Notes: a model not told the origin generated them from the letters alone. A stretch of 64,000 bases of DNA from MGIIa-L1 sp965662715 (GCA_965662715.1 CBFIIS010000001.1:3457-67456), one strand, 5' to 3'. Positions 1 to 9,086 are shown, counted from the stretch's first letter. Translations and numbers: made by a program.

Positions 1-2
1 AA

Positions 3-416
3 CCAAACAATCCATGGTCTGCTGAAGATCGAACTGCTATGATATCCGCTTGGGCCGAATCGGAGCAAATTGAGATCGAAACCTGTTCAATTGAAGATAT
101 TAATGACCCGCCAAATTGGGTAGCACACGCCCGAAAATCTCACGGGGAAGGCACCCTCATCACCTCGGATGAGATGACTTCAAGATTGTACAAAGACGCT
201 TCATTCCCGGTTCATGATGTACCACTGAGTGAACGCGAACGGTTCGAAGGATGGCGAGTACGTCAAACTGCAAAGATGCTCTCAACGGTCTATGATGACG
301 AGGCGGTGCGGGAAGTCTTGAACACGAGTGTGCCAGAGTCAGTCGTCGATTGGTTGATTTCCAATGATGCATTGTTTCGACTTTCCACCTTCGAAACAGG
401 TGTCCATGCAGGTTGA
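3..416 (+). CDS. Nucleotidyltransferase, probably NMN adenylyltransferase (NadM-like), 3' part only
   Basis: The reading frame is open to the left edge, so the 5' part is missing; the first in-frame ATG is at 39. The visible part starts with NNPWSAEDR followed by an Ile-rich helix, which resembles the NPFTAGER-like motif of archaeal NadM. Next comes DINDPPNWVAH, where NadM has a PxxDIN..WV segment. The end, GWRVRQTAKML followed by VPESVVDWL, resembles the family's GTxIRRxM and VPxxVxxxI ending. NadM makes NAD from NMN and ATP. The nucleotide-binding HxGH motif would lie upstream of the window, so this is a family-level call. It converges with the minus-strand gene that ends at 417, with no gap between the two stops. 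Confidence 0.5.
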   Translation, partial: PNNPWSAEDRTAMISAWAESEQIEIETCSIEDINDPPNWVAHARKSHGEGTLITSDEMTSRLYKDASFPVHDVPLSERERFEGWRVRQTAKMLSTVYDDEAVREVLNTSVPESVVDWLISNDALFRLSTFETGVHAG

Positions 417-677
417 TTATTTTCTGAAGAGTTTCTTCTTGACATCTTTTTTGACCTGCTCTTTGACCACTTCTCTTACCTTTGCCTCTGCTTTTGCTTT
501 GACGGATTCAGAAAGTTCAGAGGCTTTCTTCTTTGCCGCTTCTTTGAGTGGTTTTGTCGCTTCGTCGATGACATTTCTTTTGATAGCGCCAGCTGCTTCT
601 TTCGTTGCTGTCTTTGCCGCTTTTCCAGCAGCATTGCTCGCTTTGCCCGCCACTTTGCCTGCAAATTTCTTGACCAT
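417..677 (-). CDS. Small Lys/Ala-rich basic protein, function unknown
   Basis: The 86-residue protein begins MVKKFAGK and consists almost entirely of Lys, Ala, Glu and Val. Repeated AGKA / AKxA patterns resemble histone H1 tails or LEA-type amphipathic helices. It is predicted to be one long charged helix with no catalytic motif. A GTG at 701 would add eight residues (MIGSEEGS); the ATG at 677 is preferred because it follows a purine-rich stretch. It is downstream of grpE on the same strand with a gap under 50 bases, so co-transcription is likely. A nucleic-acid-compacting or stress-protectant role is possible but unproven. Confidence 0.55.
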   Translation of the reverse strand: MVKKFAGKVAGKASNAAGKAAKTATKEAAGAIKRNVIDEATKPLKEAAKKKASELSESVKAKAEAKVREVVKEQVKKDVKKKLFRK

Positions 678-716
678 GGAGCCTTCTTCGCTCCCTATCA
701 CAAGAATGTTTTGGCG

Positions 717-1265
717 TTAGTCTTCAGAGGCGACGACGACACGAGCGGCAGTTAAAACGCGTTGCTTGTACATGTAGCCGGCTTCAAGCACATCAACTAC
801 ATGACCCGCAGGAAAAGCATCAGATGCAGGGATGGTCGTAATGGCCTCCATTTTTGCAGGGTCAAATTTTTGCCCTTTTGCCTCAATGGCAGCTACCCCA
901 TCCGCTTGAAGTTCATGCCACATCTTGTTTCGAGTGAGGCGAAGACCCTGAGCCATAGGCCCCTCATCATCATCACCAACGTTGGCGAGCGCTCGATCAA
1001 CATCACTAAGCACAGTAAGCATTCTACGTGCGAGCCCCATGCCGCTGTACTGGATCAACTCTGCTTTTTCAGCCATCAGTCTTTTGCGAACATTCTGAAT
1101 CTCAGCATCCTTGTAAGCGATTTCATTTTCTGCTTTTTGTGCACGCTCAAGAGCGACTTCCAACGGATCTTGAACTTCGACTTCGGCCTCTTCGCCAACA
1201 TCCATTGTTTCCATTCCTTCTTCGATGACAGGCACCTCGTCATCGACGACATCATCTTCGCTCAT
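717..1265 (-). CDS. grpE: GrpE nucleotide-exchange factor of Hsp70/DnaK
   Basis: The product is 182 residues. An acidic, disordered N-terminus (about residues 1-35) precedes a long coiled coil (about 40-90) with the family pattern of NVRKRLMAEK. A compact C-terminal beta domain ends HVVDVLEAGYMYKQRVLTAARV, close to the GrpE signature (VxxVxxxGYxxxxRxLRxAxVxV). GrpE releases ADP from DnaK in the cytoplasm. The frame can be extended to 1349, but that would overlap the upstream gene (ends 1304), and the acidic MSEDD start at 1265 is typical. DnaK and DnaJ are not in the window. GrpE/DnaK in archaea are regarded as acquired from bacteria. Confidence 0.93.
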   Translation of the reverse strand: MSEDDVVDDEVPVIEEGMETMDVGEEAEVEVQDPLEVALERAQKAENEIAYKDAEIQNVRKRLMAEKAELIQYSGMGLARRMLTVLSDVDRALANVGDDDEGPMAQGLRLTRNKMWHELQADGVAAIEAKGQKFDPAKMEAITTIPASDAFPAGHVVDVLEAGYMYKQRVLTAARVVVASED

Positions 1266-1303
1266 GATTTCGCGGTGAAGGAAGTGGTCTTTGAACCCCT
1301 CGT

Positions 1304-1984
1304 TCAAGGCTTGAGGAACGCGCTTAGGTTCCATACCCCATGGCCCCACTCCGCAGCCCTCAAATGTTCGCGACCAACAATCCCTACCAGCCTCTCCTCA
1401 CTGACCCAACGATTGATGGCGTGAACCATGGTACGACTTGCACGATGATGGGCCTCATAGGTTGGCATGATCTTCGGGTCCTCTTTCTCATCGAGCGTCT
1501 CACCGAGTTCTTTCCTTCGTTCCATCCAATCCAAGCAAACCGCATCTGCGAATTCTTCTTCAGGGATCCCATTGAGTTTCATGCACACATTTTGCCATGT
1601 CGTTTCACTGTACAATGCATCAACATGAGGCACCTGCTCATCCAATGCCACATCAAGATAGAGAAAAGCTCGACCTTCCCATACTTCCCATGACCCCACG
1701 CTTGCGTACCTCATGAGATGAAGAAGCCCTTCTTCACCCTCTCTTAGATGACGGAGAGCTTCAATCAAAGGGATCTCTGGTTCCATGGTGCACGAATCCA
1801 TCCAATCGAGGAGTTCAGCTTCCGCATCGATGTCGAAGCTGCGTTTTAGGCGCGAGTCTCCTTCGGGACGCTGGTTTCGATATGCACCCTTTTCCATACC
1901 GGTGTACAATTCATGCCATGTGCAATCCAAAAGAGATTGGAGTGAGGGCTCGTCGACAAGGAGCACCACCATTTCAAGGCCCAT
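1304..1984 (-). CDS. Hypothetical protein upstream of grpE
   Basis: The 226-residue product is acidic and soluble with many Trp and Leu residues, and has no signal peptide or membrane segment. It looks alpha-helical, with helical stretches around residues 55-100 and 165-210. I do not recognise a family. It is the first gene of a minus-strand group with grpE and the Lys/Ala-rich gene. Its stop is 38 bases before the grpE ATG, so a shared transcript is likely and a proteostasis link is possible by context only. ATG at 1984; a second ATG follows four codons later. Confidence 0.6.
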   Translation of the reverse strand: MGLEMVVLLVDEPSLQSLLDCTWHELYTGMEKGAYRNQRPEGDSRLKRSFDIDAEAELLDWMDSCTMEPEIPLIEALRHLREGEEGLLHLMRYASVGSWEVWEGRAFLYLDVALDEQVPHVDALYSETTWQNVCMKLNGIPEEEFADAVCLDWMERRKELGETLDEKEDPKIMPTYEAHHRASRTMVHAINRWVSEERLVGIVGREHLRAAEWGHGVWNLSAFLKP

Positions 1985-2181
1985 GAAGCAAGCGTAGCAC
2001 CCGACCCGTTTGATGGCATCGGCTCAAATAGATACCAAATGGAAGCCATACGCCTTTGGAATTAGGGAAAAAAGTAGGACTCTGCATTCAATTTGAAGCG
2101 GATGAATGTAGACTACACTGAGGAACACTTCAACAGCATTGAAGAATGCGGGCCTCGCCGTTGAATACGGAGGGTTTTGTC

Positions 2182-3297
2182 GTGGCCACGATTAAGGAGC
2201 AAATCGAATTGATTCGCGCCGAGATTGACAAGACTCAAAAGAACAAGGCAACAAACGCCCACATTGGTAAACTCAAAGCAAAAATCGCTCAGTTGAAAAT
2301 CAAGGAAGAGAAGGCACATGCACACTCCAAAGCGAGTGGTGGCGGGAAAGGTTTCGAAGTCAAAAAATCAGGCGATGCGACTGTGGCATTGGTTGGTTTC
2401 CCATCCGTCGGTAAGTCGACACTCATCTCCAAAGTAACCGACGCACATTCTGAGGCAGCAGGATATGCGTTCACAACATTAACCTGTATTCCCGGTGTCA
2501 TGGAGCACCGAGGTGCAAAAATTCAGATTCTCGATTTACCTGGTCTCATCAAGGGAGCAGCAGAAGGGAAGGGTCGTGGACGAGAGATTCTCAATGTCAT
2601 CCGTAGTGCAGATATGGTCTTGTACATCGTTGATCCGTTCCAAGATGCACACTTTAACGTCCTCCATCGAGAATTGCACAATGCTGGTTTACGCCTAAAC
2701 GAAACACGCCCTCCTGTGTTCATCAAGCGAACAGAGCGAGGTGGTATTGATGTGCGAACCACTGTCGAACAAACCCATCTCACCAATGAAGAAATGGGCG
2801 ATATCATCAGGTCGTTTGGATTTACATCCGCTATTGTGACACTTCGAAATGATACCACTGCTGAACAAATTGTTGACTGTTTAGCACAAAACCGAATTTA
2901 TGAAAAAGCGGTTATTGCCATCAACAAAATTGACATTGCTTCAGAAGAAGAAATTGTCAAAGCCCGTTCAAACCTTCCTCAAGATTGGCCCGTTATGCGA
3001 ATTTCAGCGTTCAAAGATATCGGACTTGACGACCTTAAGGACTTCATCTATGATAATCTCGGTTTCATGCGGGTATTTTTGAAGCCACAGGGCCAAGAAG
3101 CTGATCTTGAAGAGCCTCTGATCGTTAAAGATGATTCAACCGTTGAGCACATCTGTAACAAACTCCACCGTGATTTTGTTCGAAAGTTCCGTTATGCTCG
3201 TGTCAAAGGACCAAGCGCAAAGTTCGATTGGCAGCGGGTTGGATTGGACCATCTTTTGAAGGATGGAGATTTGCTTACGATTGTTGTCAAGCGTTGA
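2182..3297 (+). CDS. DRG-family GTP-binding protein (Obg-related, TGS domain)
   Basis: The 371-residue product has an N-terminal helical segment and a G domain with G1 GFPSVGKST, G3 DLPGLIKGA and G4 NKID. A C-terminal TGS domain ends KDGDLLTIVVKR. The lysine-rich start and order of parts match the archaeal/eukaryotic DRG branch of the Obg GTPases, which bind ribosomes. GTG at 2182 is chosen because GGAGG lies at 2169-2173 with about 8 bases of spacing. The frame extends to an ATG at 2146, which lacks such a site. It stands alone on the plus strand between two minus-strand groups. Confidence 0.93.
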   Translation: MATIKEQIELIRAEIDKTQKNKATNAHIGKLKAKIAQLKIKEEKAHAHSKASGGGKGFEVKKSGDATVALVGFPSVGKSTLISKVTDAHSEAAGYAFTTLTCIPGVMEHRGAKIQILDLPGLIKGAAEGKGRGREILNVIRSADMVLYIVDPFQDAHFNVLHRELHNAGLRLNETRPPVFIKRTERGGIDVRTTVEQTHLTNEEMGDIIRSFGFTSAIVTLRNDTTAEQIVDCLAQNRIYEKAVIAINKIDIASEEEIVKARSNLPQDWPVMRISAFKDIGLDDLKDFIYDNLGFMRVFLKPQGQEADLEEPLIVKDDSTVEHICNKLHRDFVRKFRYARVKGPSAKFDWQRVGLDHLLKDGDLLTIVVKR

Positions 3298-3615
3298 TTA
3301 ATCCCAAATTCCCATGTCCATACGAGCATCTTCTGTGGCATGGATTTTAGGATCCCATCGCGGTGACCATACAAGGTTGATGTGGACCGAATCCAAACCT
3401 TCGGTCAAGAGTGCTGCTCGGTGAGCTGCCGCCATGATTTCTGGCGCTGCTGGACACCCGGGCGAGGTCAGTGTGAGGTCGATTTCCGCATGCGTTCCAT
3501 CGTCCTTTGACTCGAATCTCACATCATAGACCAAACCGAGTTCAACAATAGATAGTTCCAGTTCAGGATCTTCAACTTCGTCAAGGTGGTTCATCACGTC
3601 TTCCTTTTCAACCAT
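3298..3615 (-). CDS. DUF59/MIP18-family Fe-S assembly protein (SufT-like)
   Basis: The 105-residue product has the DUF59 signature: VEDPELELSIVELGLVYDV near the N-terminus, then LTSPGCPAAPEI containing the conserved reactive Cys. Members such as SufT and MIP18/CIA2 help mature Fe-S proteins. It is the last gene of the suf operon. Its ATG follows the sufE stop (TAG) with no intervening base and in the same frame, so UAG readthrough would make a SufE-DUF59 fusion. A GGTGG about 6 bases before the ATG supports independent initiation. Confidence 0.9.
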   Translation of the reverse strand: MVEKEDVMNHLDEVEDPELELSIVELGLVYDVRFESKDDGTHAEIDLTLTSPGCPAAPEIMAAAHRAALLTEGLDSVHINLVWSPRWDPKIHATEDARMDMGIWD

Positions 3616-4029
3616 CTATTCCACCAACCCTCGGATATCTACCATGACCTTATCGAACATGTTTCTAAAACCATTTGAACGGCTTGGAGAAAGCGAATTG
3701 AGAATACCCATCTCTTGGGCAAATTCTGGAGAAAGCAGTAAGGCTTGAGCGGGAGCGCTTCCGTTGATAGCGATGGTTAAGATCCCCATGAGTCCTTGCA
3801 CGAGTTGTGCATCAGCGCCACCTGCCATGAGCACCTTGCCATCATCGAGGCGAACCTGAACATGTGCTTCAGACTGACAACCGAGAATACGGGTTGAATC
3901 CGTCCAATCTTCTACTGGGAAAGCAACGACTTCGTCTGCCATTTCGAACACCATTTCTAAGCGCTCCATTTGGTCTTCGACTTCTTGAAACTCCTCAATC
4001 AATTCTAACAACTGAGCAGGGTATGTCAT
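3616..4029 (-). CDS. sufE: SufE sulfur-transfer protein
   Basis: The 137-residue product matches the usual SufE length. The sulfur-accepting cysteine lies in ILGCQSEAHVQV, the family's GCQSxVW motif. SufE takes persulfide sulfur from SufS and passes it to the SufBCD scaffold. ATG at 4029 overlaps the sufS TGA as ATGA, so translational coupling is likely. A longer frame reaches 4158 but lies inside sufS. The stop is TAG, directly followed by the ATG of the DUF59 gene. Confidence 0.94.
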   Translation of the reverse strand: MTYPAQLLELIEEFQEVEDQMERLEMVFEMADEVVAFPVEDWTDSTRILGCQSEAHVQVRLDDGKVLMAGGADAQLVQGLMGILTIAINGSAPAQALLLSPEFAQEMGILNSLSPSRSNGFRNMFDKVMVDIRGLVE

Positions 4030-5219
4030 GCAAACCGCTCCAAAATTGTCTTGACCTGAGCGATGAACATTTCTGCTTCTTCCATTGTGTTGTAAAGGTA
4101 GAATGAGGCTCGAACCGTGCCTGAAATCCCTAACCGATGGAGAAGCGGTTGAGCGCAATGATGACCGGTACGAACAGCGAAGCCTCTCGCATCCAAAAGA
4201 TGAGCTAGATCTTCGCTGTGCAATGTTGGATGTAGGAACGAAACCACTGCGCTGTCTGCATCATCATGCCGCCCATACACCGTCATACCAAGGTCACGTA
4301 ATTGTGCAGCAGTGTAGCGAGCTATTTCGAGCATGCGCTTGTGCTCTTGTTCCAAATCAAGGGATTCCATCCATCCAAAGGCAGCATCCCAACCAATAGC
4401 TTCAGCAATTCTTGGCGTACCTGCTTCGAATTTGTGCTCGTTCGTCTGGTATGTTGAACCCTCAATAGTGACGGTCTCAATCATGTCACCACCGCCCATA
4501 AACGGTTGCATTTCTTCGAATGTATCTGGCCGGACCAGCAGTGCACCAATGCCTGTTGGCCCGCACATTTTGTGGGCTGAAAAAGCCATGAAGTCAGCAC
4601 CAAAAGCGTCGAAATCAATTCGATCGTGTGGAACGCCTTGAGCAGCATCAATCAATACTCTTGATCCAAATTGATGTGCTAACTCGATGATCCTTTCAAG
4701 TGGATTACGAACGCCAAGAACATTCGAGGTATGGACGACACAAACAAGTTTAGCGCCTTCGAGTGATGCTTCGTAGACTTCCATGTCAAGGGTGAAATCA
4801 TCCAACACAGGAACATAACGAATTTCGACACCTCGCTCTTTAGCGAGCATTTGCCAAGGCACAATATCTGAGTGGTGTTCCATCTCGGTGAGAACAATGG
4901 CATCGCCTTTTTCCAAATTCGCTCGACCCCATGCATGAGCAACGAGATTGATCGCTTCGGTCGTACCACTCGTCAAAATGGCACGCTCGGCATTGAACCA
5001 CGATTTCAATCGATTTCTACAACCCTCGTAGCCATCGGTTGCTTCACCGGCGAGGGTGTGAACGGCACGGTGAACATTTGCGTTTGATTGCGTGTAATAG
5101 TCGTTCATTGCATCGATGACGACTTGTGGTTTTTGTGTGGTTGCAGCATTGTCAAGGTAGACGAGTGGGTGCCCATGCACTGTGCGTTGTAGAATGGGAA
5201 AGTCATCTCGAATTGCCAT
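4026..5219 (-). CDS. sufS: Cysteine desulfurase SufS
   Basis: The 397-residue PLP enzyme converts cysteine to alanine plus protein-bound persulfide. Visible motifs: YLDNAATTQKP at the N-terminus, DAAQGVPHDRID (PLP-contacting Asp), AFSAHKMCGPTG with the Schiff-base Lys, and RTGHHCAQPLL with the catalytic Cys of group II desulfurases. ATG at 5219 follows AGGTGA, which overlaps the sufD stop. It is co-operonic with sufD upstream and sufE downstream (ATGA overlap). Confidence 0.97.
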   Translation of the reverse strand: MAIRDDFPILQRTVHGHPLVYLDNAATTQKPQVVIDAMNDYYTQSNANVHRAVHTLAGEATDGYEGCRNRLKSWFNAERAILTSGTTEAINLVAHAWGRANLEKGDAIVLTEMEHHSDIVPWQMLAKERGVEIRYVPVLDDFTLDMEVYEASLEGAKLVCVVHTSNVLGVRNPLERIIELAHQFGSRVLIDAAQGVPHDRIDFDAFGADFMAFSAHKMCGPTGIGALLVRPDTFEEMQPFMGGGDMIETVTIEGSTYQTNEHKFEAGTPRIAEAIGWDAAFGWMESLDLEQEHKRMLEIARYTAAQLRDLGMTVYGRHDDADSAVVSFLHPTLHSEDLAHLLDARGFAVRTGHHCAQPLLHRLGISGTVRASFYLYNTMEEAEMFIAQVKTILERFA

Positions 5220-5223
5220 CAAA

Positions 5224-6268
5224 TCACCTTTTGAGTTCGCATTCCAAGTGGACTGTGAGTCGTGTTCGCATCTGTTCGGTCAGTGATTCATTCTTCAAGT
5301 TGGAAAATGCGTCAACAAGGAAACCATTGACGATCATCGATTCTGATTCTTCTGGACTCAACCCGCGGGACATGAGATAGTGAAGTTGTTCTGGGTCAAT
5401 TGGGGCACTTGCTGCACCATGCGCAGCAGAGACATCATCCGCAAGAACTTCCAATTCAGGAATGGCCTCTGCGCGGGCCTTTTCAGAGAGCAAAAGATTA
5501 CGAAACACTTGACCGGCATCAGTGCCATCTGCCNNNNNNNNNNCCTTCAGCAATGGTCAGCAATCCTGTCGCAACAAAGTGGCTGCTCCCTGCACAGGCT
5601 GCATTGGTTACCAAATCTGAATTGGTGTGGCCATGGAGATGATGAATCTCAATGTGATGGTCGTCATGACGTGCACCTTGGCCGTGCGCAGTTATTGATT
5701 GACGAATGGAAGATCCTGTGCCATTGAGTGTGCATCGAAGGTCTGATTTGCAGTTGAAACCACCAACAGATAGTGTTGCATGATCAAATGAAGCATCGCG
5801 TTCCAAAAGCCAATCATCACAACGCAGTAGTTTTGTGCTTTGGTCAAGTTCATTGATGAAACCAAACCCAAAGTTTGAGTTGGGGTGAATTTTTCCAGAC
5901 AAATGAAGTCCACACCAACCGGCATCGCCCGAGAGATGGAAAAGGACGGTGACATCACCTTTGATGTCGAGATCAAGGTGGCCCACGGCGACATGACCAC
6001 TCGCTCTGGCTTTGATGTGAATGGTTTCGCCGGTGCCCTTTACGGCTAAGTGGGATGATGAACCCCCGGTCTCCTTCAAGAATACACGAGCAATATCTGG
6101 AGAGTCACTTTCTCGAGTCATTGAAGATAATTCAAAACCTTCAACCTCGAAGGAAACTGAATCGGCTTGCGGAAGTTCTTCTGGCTTCGTTGGATGGATT
6201 CGATGCCAGGGGGTATACCGCCACAAATGAGCCGAACGTGGAGGGACTGCCATTTGCAGGTAGTTCAT
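5224..6268 (-). CDS. sufD: SufD, Fe-S scaffold subunit, interrupted by a run of 10 N
   Basis: SufD pairs with SufB and SufC in the Fe-S assembly scaffold. The N-terminal part (6268 down to 5544) carries the SufBD beta-helix with SSIRQSITAHGQGARHDDHH. The C-terminal part (5533 down to 5224) has GTDAGQVFRNLLLS and the SufBD helical end LMSRGLSPEESESMIVNGF. The two parts are out of frame only because of the 10 N at 5534-5543. Deleting the Ns joins ..TIAEG to ADGTDAG.. in frame and gives 344 residues. The start ATG at 6268 overlaps the sufB TGA (ATGA). The gene is probably intact in the organism. Confidence 0.93.
5534..5543. other. Assembly gap: 10 ambiguous bases inside sufD
   Basis: Ten N in a row, the only ambiguous bases in the window. 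The flanking bases read through in one frame when the Ns are removed (GAA GG + G GCA GAT). The run is probably a placeholder of arbitrary length, and the true gap is zero or a multiple of three. Confidence 0.95.
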
Positions 6269-7671
6269 CCAATCGAACCCTCCATTTCCAACTCTAAGAG
6301 TTTGTTAAGTTCAACGGCGTATTCCATCGGCAACTCACGTGTGAACGGTTCGAAAAAGCCGTTGACGATCAAGCCCATAGCAGCTTCTTCGGTAAAGCCT
6401 CGGCTCATCAGGTAGAACAATTGGTCACTGGAAACCTTGGAAACGCTTGCTTCGTGTTCGAGGTCAGCAGAGGAGTTTCCTATTTCCATGGTAGGGTATG
6501 TGTCTGAGCGGGAGTTTTCATCAAGAATAAGCGCATCGCAGACAACTTTCGAGCGGCAACTATCGGCTTTTGGCATGACTTGGAGCATGCCTCGGTACGA
6601 AGATCGGCCACCATTTTTCGAAATAGATTTTGAAAGGATATTCGAAGTGGTGTTTCGTGCAAGGTGGTGGACCTTTGCGCCAGCGTCTTGGTGTTGACCT
6701 TCGCCTGCATAAGCCACGGAAATGACTTCTGCGTGAGCACCTTCGCCCTTGAGCAGGACCGAGGGATACTTCATGGTCAATTTTGAACCAATGTTCCCGT
6801 CAACCCATTCCACAGTGGCGTTCTTGTGGGCAACAGCACGTTTTGTCACCAGATTGTAGACATTGTTCGACCAGTTTTGGACAGTCGAGTATCGGATTTT
6901 TGCACCTTCCATTGCCACAAGTTCAACAACAGCAGAGTGAAGTGAGTCGGTCGAATAACTTGGCGCAGTGCACCCTTCGACATAGTGAATGGTGCTCCCT
7001 TCATCCGCAATGATGAGCGTTCGTTCAAATTGACCCATATTCTTGGCATTGATTCGGAAATAGGCTTGAACTGGCATCTCTACTGAGACACCTTTCGGCA
7101 CGTAGATGAATGATCCTCCAGACCACACCGCCGTGTTGAGTGCAGAGAACTTGTTATCGCTGTGTGGAACAACGGTTCCAAAAAATTTCTTGACAAGTTC
7201 GGGGTGTGTTTTGAGACCTGTGTCCATGTCGAGGAAAATGACGCCTTGTTCTTCCAGATCCTCTCGGATGGAGTGATACACAGCCTCAGATTCATATTGT
7301 GCTGTCACACCACCAAGCCATTTTTGCTCAGCTTCAGGAATTCCCAAACGATCGAAGGTGTTCTTGATGTCATCTGGTACATCATCCCAGTTCTTTTCGG
7401 TTTGATCTGATGAGCGAAGGAAGTAGGTGACGTTTTCAAAATTGATCGACTCAAGAAGGTTGCAATTACCCCAGTCTGGCATGGCACGTTCTTCGAAATG
7501 CTTGTATGCTTTTACCCGCAGATCGGTCATCCATTCTGGTTCATCTTTGAGTGCAGAGATGTCACGAACAACCTGCTCGGACAAACCTTTGTCAAAACGA
7601 ATGGTTGCGTTTTCTGGATCGTGAAATCCATACTTGTAGTCGCCAACAGCCTCCATTGCTTCTTCGTTCAT
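6265..7671 (-). CDS. sufB: SufB, Fe-S cluster scaffold subunit
   Basis: The 468-residue product is the typical SufB length. It contains WSGGSFIYVPKGVSVEMP, VEGCTAPSYS, and the C-terminal segment VSKVSSDQLFYLMSRGFTEE. SufB forms the SufBC2D complex on which Fe-S clusters are built. The gene sits 9 bases after sufC and overlaps sufD by ATGA. ATG at 7671; MNEEAMEAVGDYKYGF is a plausible N-terminus. Confidence 0.97.
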   Translation of the reverse strand: MNEEAMEAVGDYKYGFHDPENATIRFDKGLSEQVVRDISALKDEPEWMTDLRVKAYKHFEERAMPDWGNCNLLESINFENVTYFLRSSDQTEKNWDDVPDDIKNTFDRLGIPEAEQKWLGGVTAQYESEAVYHSIREDLEEQGVIFLDMDTGLKTHPELVKKFFGTVVPHSDNKFSALNTAVWSGGSFIYVPKGVSVEMPVQAYFRINAKNMGQFERTLIIADEGSTIHYVEGCTAPSYSTDSLHSAVVELVAMEGAKIRYSTVQNWSNNVYNLVTKRAVAHKNATVEWVDGNIGSKLTMKYPSVLLKGEGAHAEVISVAYAGEGQHQDAGAKVHHLARNTTSNILSKSISKNGGRSSYRGMLQVMPKADSCRSKVVCDALILDENSRSDTYPTMEIGNSSADLEHEASVSKVSSDQLFYLMSRGFTEEAAMGLIVNGFFEPFTRELPMEYAVELNKLLELEMEGSIG

Positions 7672-7680
7672 GTGCTCACC

Positions 7681-8424
7681 TCATGCCGCCGCGTCAAGCC
7701 AATCATAGCCACGTTCTTCCAGTTCCAACGCCAATTCCGGCCCACCTGTTTTTACGATTGTCCCGTCGATCAAGGCGTGTACATAATGGGGTTTCACATG
7801 GTCAAGCAAACGTTGGTAGTGAGTGATAATGAGGCATCCTGACTCTGGCGCGATTTCATTGATTCCCTTCGCCACGATGCGTAGAGCGTCGATATCTAAT
7901 CCAGAATCAGTTTCGTCTAACAATGCCAAATTTGGCTTGAGTAAGAGCATCTGGAGGATTTCAAGTCGCTTCTTTTCACCCCCGCTAAAGCCATCATTCA
8001 CATAGCGTGAGAGGAAGCTTTTGTCCATTTCCAACTTCCCCATGGCCTCGTTCAATTCCTTTCGGAATGCCCGACCTTTTGGTGGTTCATCGCGAACCGA
8101 AGCAACAGATTTCTTGAGAAATGTGCCGACTTGCACCCCGGGGATGACTGCAGGGTACTGGAAGGAAAGGAACATACCTGCTCGTGCTCGTTCGAACACC
8201 GCAAGTTCCTCTAGGGGTTTGCCGCGGAAGTAAATATCTCCAGAAGTGATCTCGTACGCAGGGTGACCCATCACCACATTCGCCAAGGTTGATTTTCCAG
8301 CTCCATTGCGACCCATAATTGCATGGATTTCGCCGCGGTGAATGGTGATGCTTAGACCCTTGAGGATGGGTGTATTGTCAACACTCACGTGAAGATTTTC
8401 AACGCGCAACATCTCTTCACTCAT
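7681..8424 (-). CDS. sufC: SufC, ABC-type ATPase of the Fe-S scaffold
   Basis: The 247-residue ATPase has Walker A GRNGAGKST, signature SGGEKKRLEI, Walker B LALLDETDSGLDID and the SufC-specific ITHYQRLLD switch region. It energises SufBCD. First gene of the suf operon. ATG at 8424 (MSEEMLRVENL) is chosen; the frame can extend to 8463, but homologues begin near this point. The 139 bp between it and the divergent NifU-domain gene must hold both promoters; I see no clear TATA box there. Confidence 0.97.
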   Translation of the reverse strand: MSEEMLRVENLHVSVDNTPILKGLSITIHRGEIHAIMGRNGAGKSTLANVVMGHPAYEITSGDIYFRGKPLEELAVFERARAGMFLSFQYPAVIPGVQVGTFLKKSVASVRDEPPKGRAFRKELNEAMGKLEMDKSFLSRYVNDGFSGGEKKRLEILQMLLLKPNLALLDETDSGLDIDALRIVAKGINEIAPESGCLIITHYQRLLDHVKPHYVHALIDGTIVKTGGPELALELEERGYDWLDAAA

Positions 8425-8563
8425 CGCCACACCCGACACTCCCTCACGGCTCTCCCTTATCAAGGGCTGTAGTGGTTAGGTATTCACAGATTCCGCCAAC
8501 TGGCAGCCAATTTGGGTCGAAATCAATCCGAGGCTTGAAATGGAGGCGCAATGAGCAGAAATC

Positions 8564-9022
8564 ATGGAGGAAGATGAACTGGTCGCAGCATACGCTGCTG
8601 AGGCGAAAGCAGCGATGTCCGCAGAGGCGGCAAAACGAATCGCGGAATCCGTTGACCCAGAGGAAGAAAAGCGGCTAAGGGAAACTTCACTCTTGACCGT
8701 TCTGCACAGTGAACAAATGGTTCCTGCATTGCTTTCGAGGTTGGGGGATGTTCGTGCTGCTCTTGACGGCCATGGTGGCGGTATTGCTGTGTCCTCCTTG
8801 GCTTGGGCGGATGATGGAACCGAAGCATTGGATCTTGTCTTGGACCTCACAGGCGCTTGCCTTTCATGTGGTGCCGCCCCTGGCACACTTGAAGGCGTCA
8901 AAAACGATCTTGAGAAAGACCCAGAGGTCACAAGAGTTCGATTCGACAAGGCTCTGCTCGACACATTTGACGAATTGGGACGGGAATTCATTCTTGTCCA
9001 TGGCAAGGTCGAATTTGTTTGA
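8564..9022 (+). CDS. NifU C-terminal-domain protein (Nfu-type Fe-S carrier)
   Basis: The 152-residue product has a helical N-terminal third followed by an Nfu domain. That domain includes VRAALDGHGGGIAV and GACLSCGAAPGTL, whose CxxC binds a cluster between two monomers. Nfu proteins deliver clusters from the SUF scaffold to apoproteins. The divergent position next to sufC agrees with that. A short out-of-frame ATG reading (8551) with its own GGAGG lies just upstream; ATG at 8564 is the first in the correct frame. Confidence 0.88.
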   Translation: MEEDELVAAYAAEAKAAMSAEAAKRIAESVDPEEEKRLRETSLLTVLHSEQMVPALLSRLGDVRAALDGHGGGIAVSSLAWADDGTEALDLVLDLTGACLSCGAAPGTLEGVKNDLEKDPEVTRVRFDKALLDTFDELGREFILVHGKVEFV

Positions 9023-9086
9023 TGATGGATAGGTCGGTCCGATCCGGATGGATGGATTGAAGTCCGCTGGACCACGGGGGACCAAC

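Noticed and set aside
762..1424. Long plus-strand ORF opposite grpE
   Set aside because: Antisense shadow of grpE with no recognisable domain and odd composition.
8551..8577. Eight-codon upstream ORF with GGAGG before the Nfu-type gene
   Set aside because: Out of frame and very short; probably chance, or a leftover of an alternative start.
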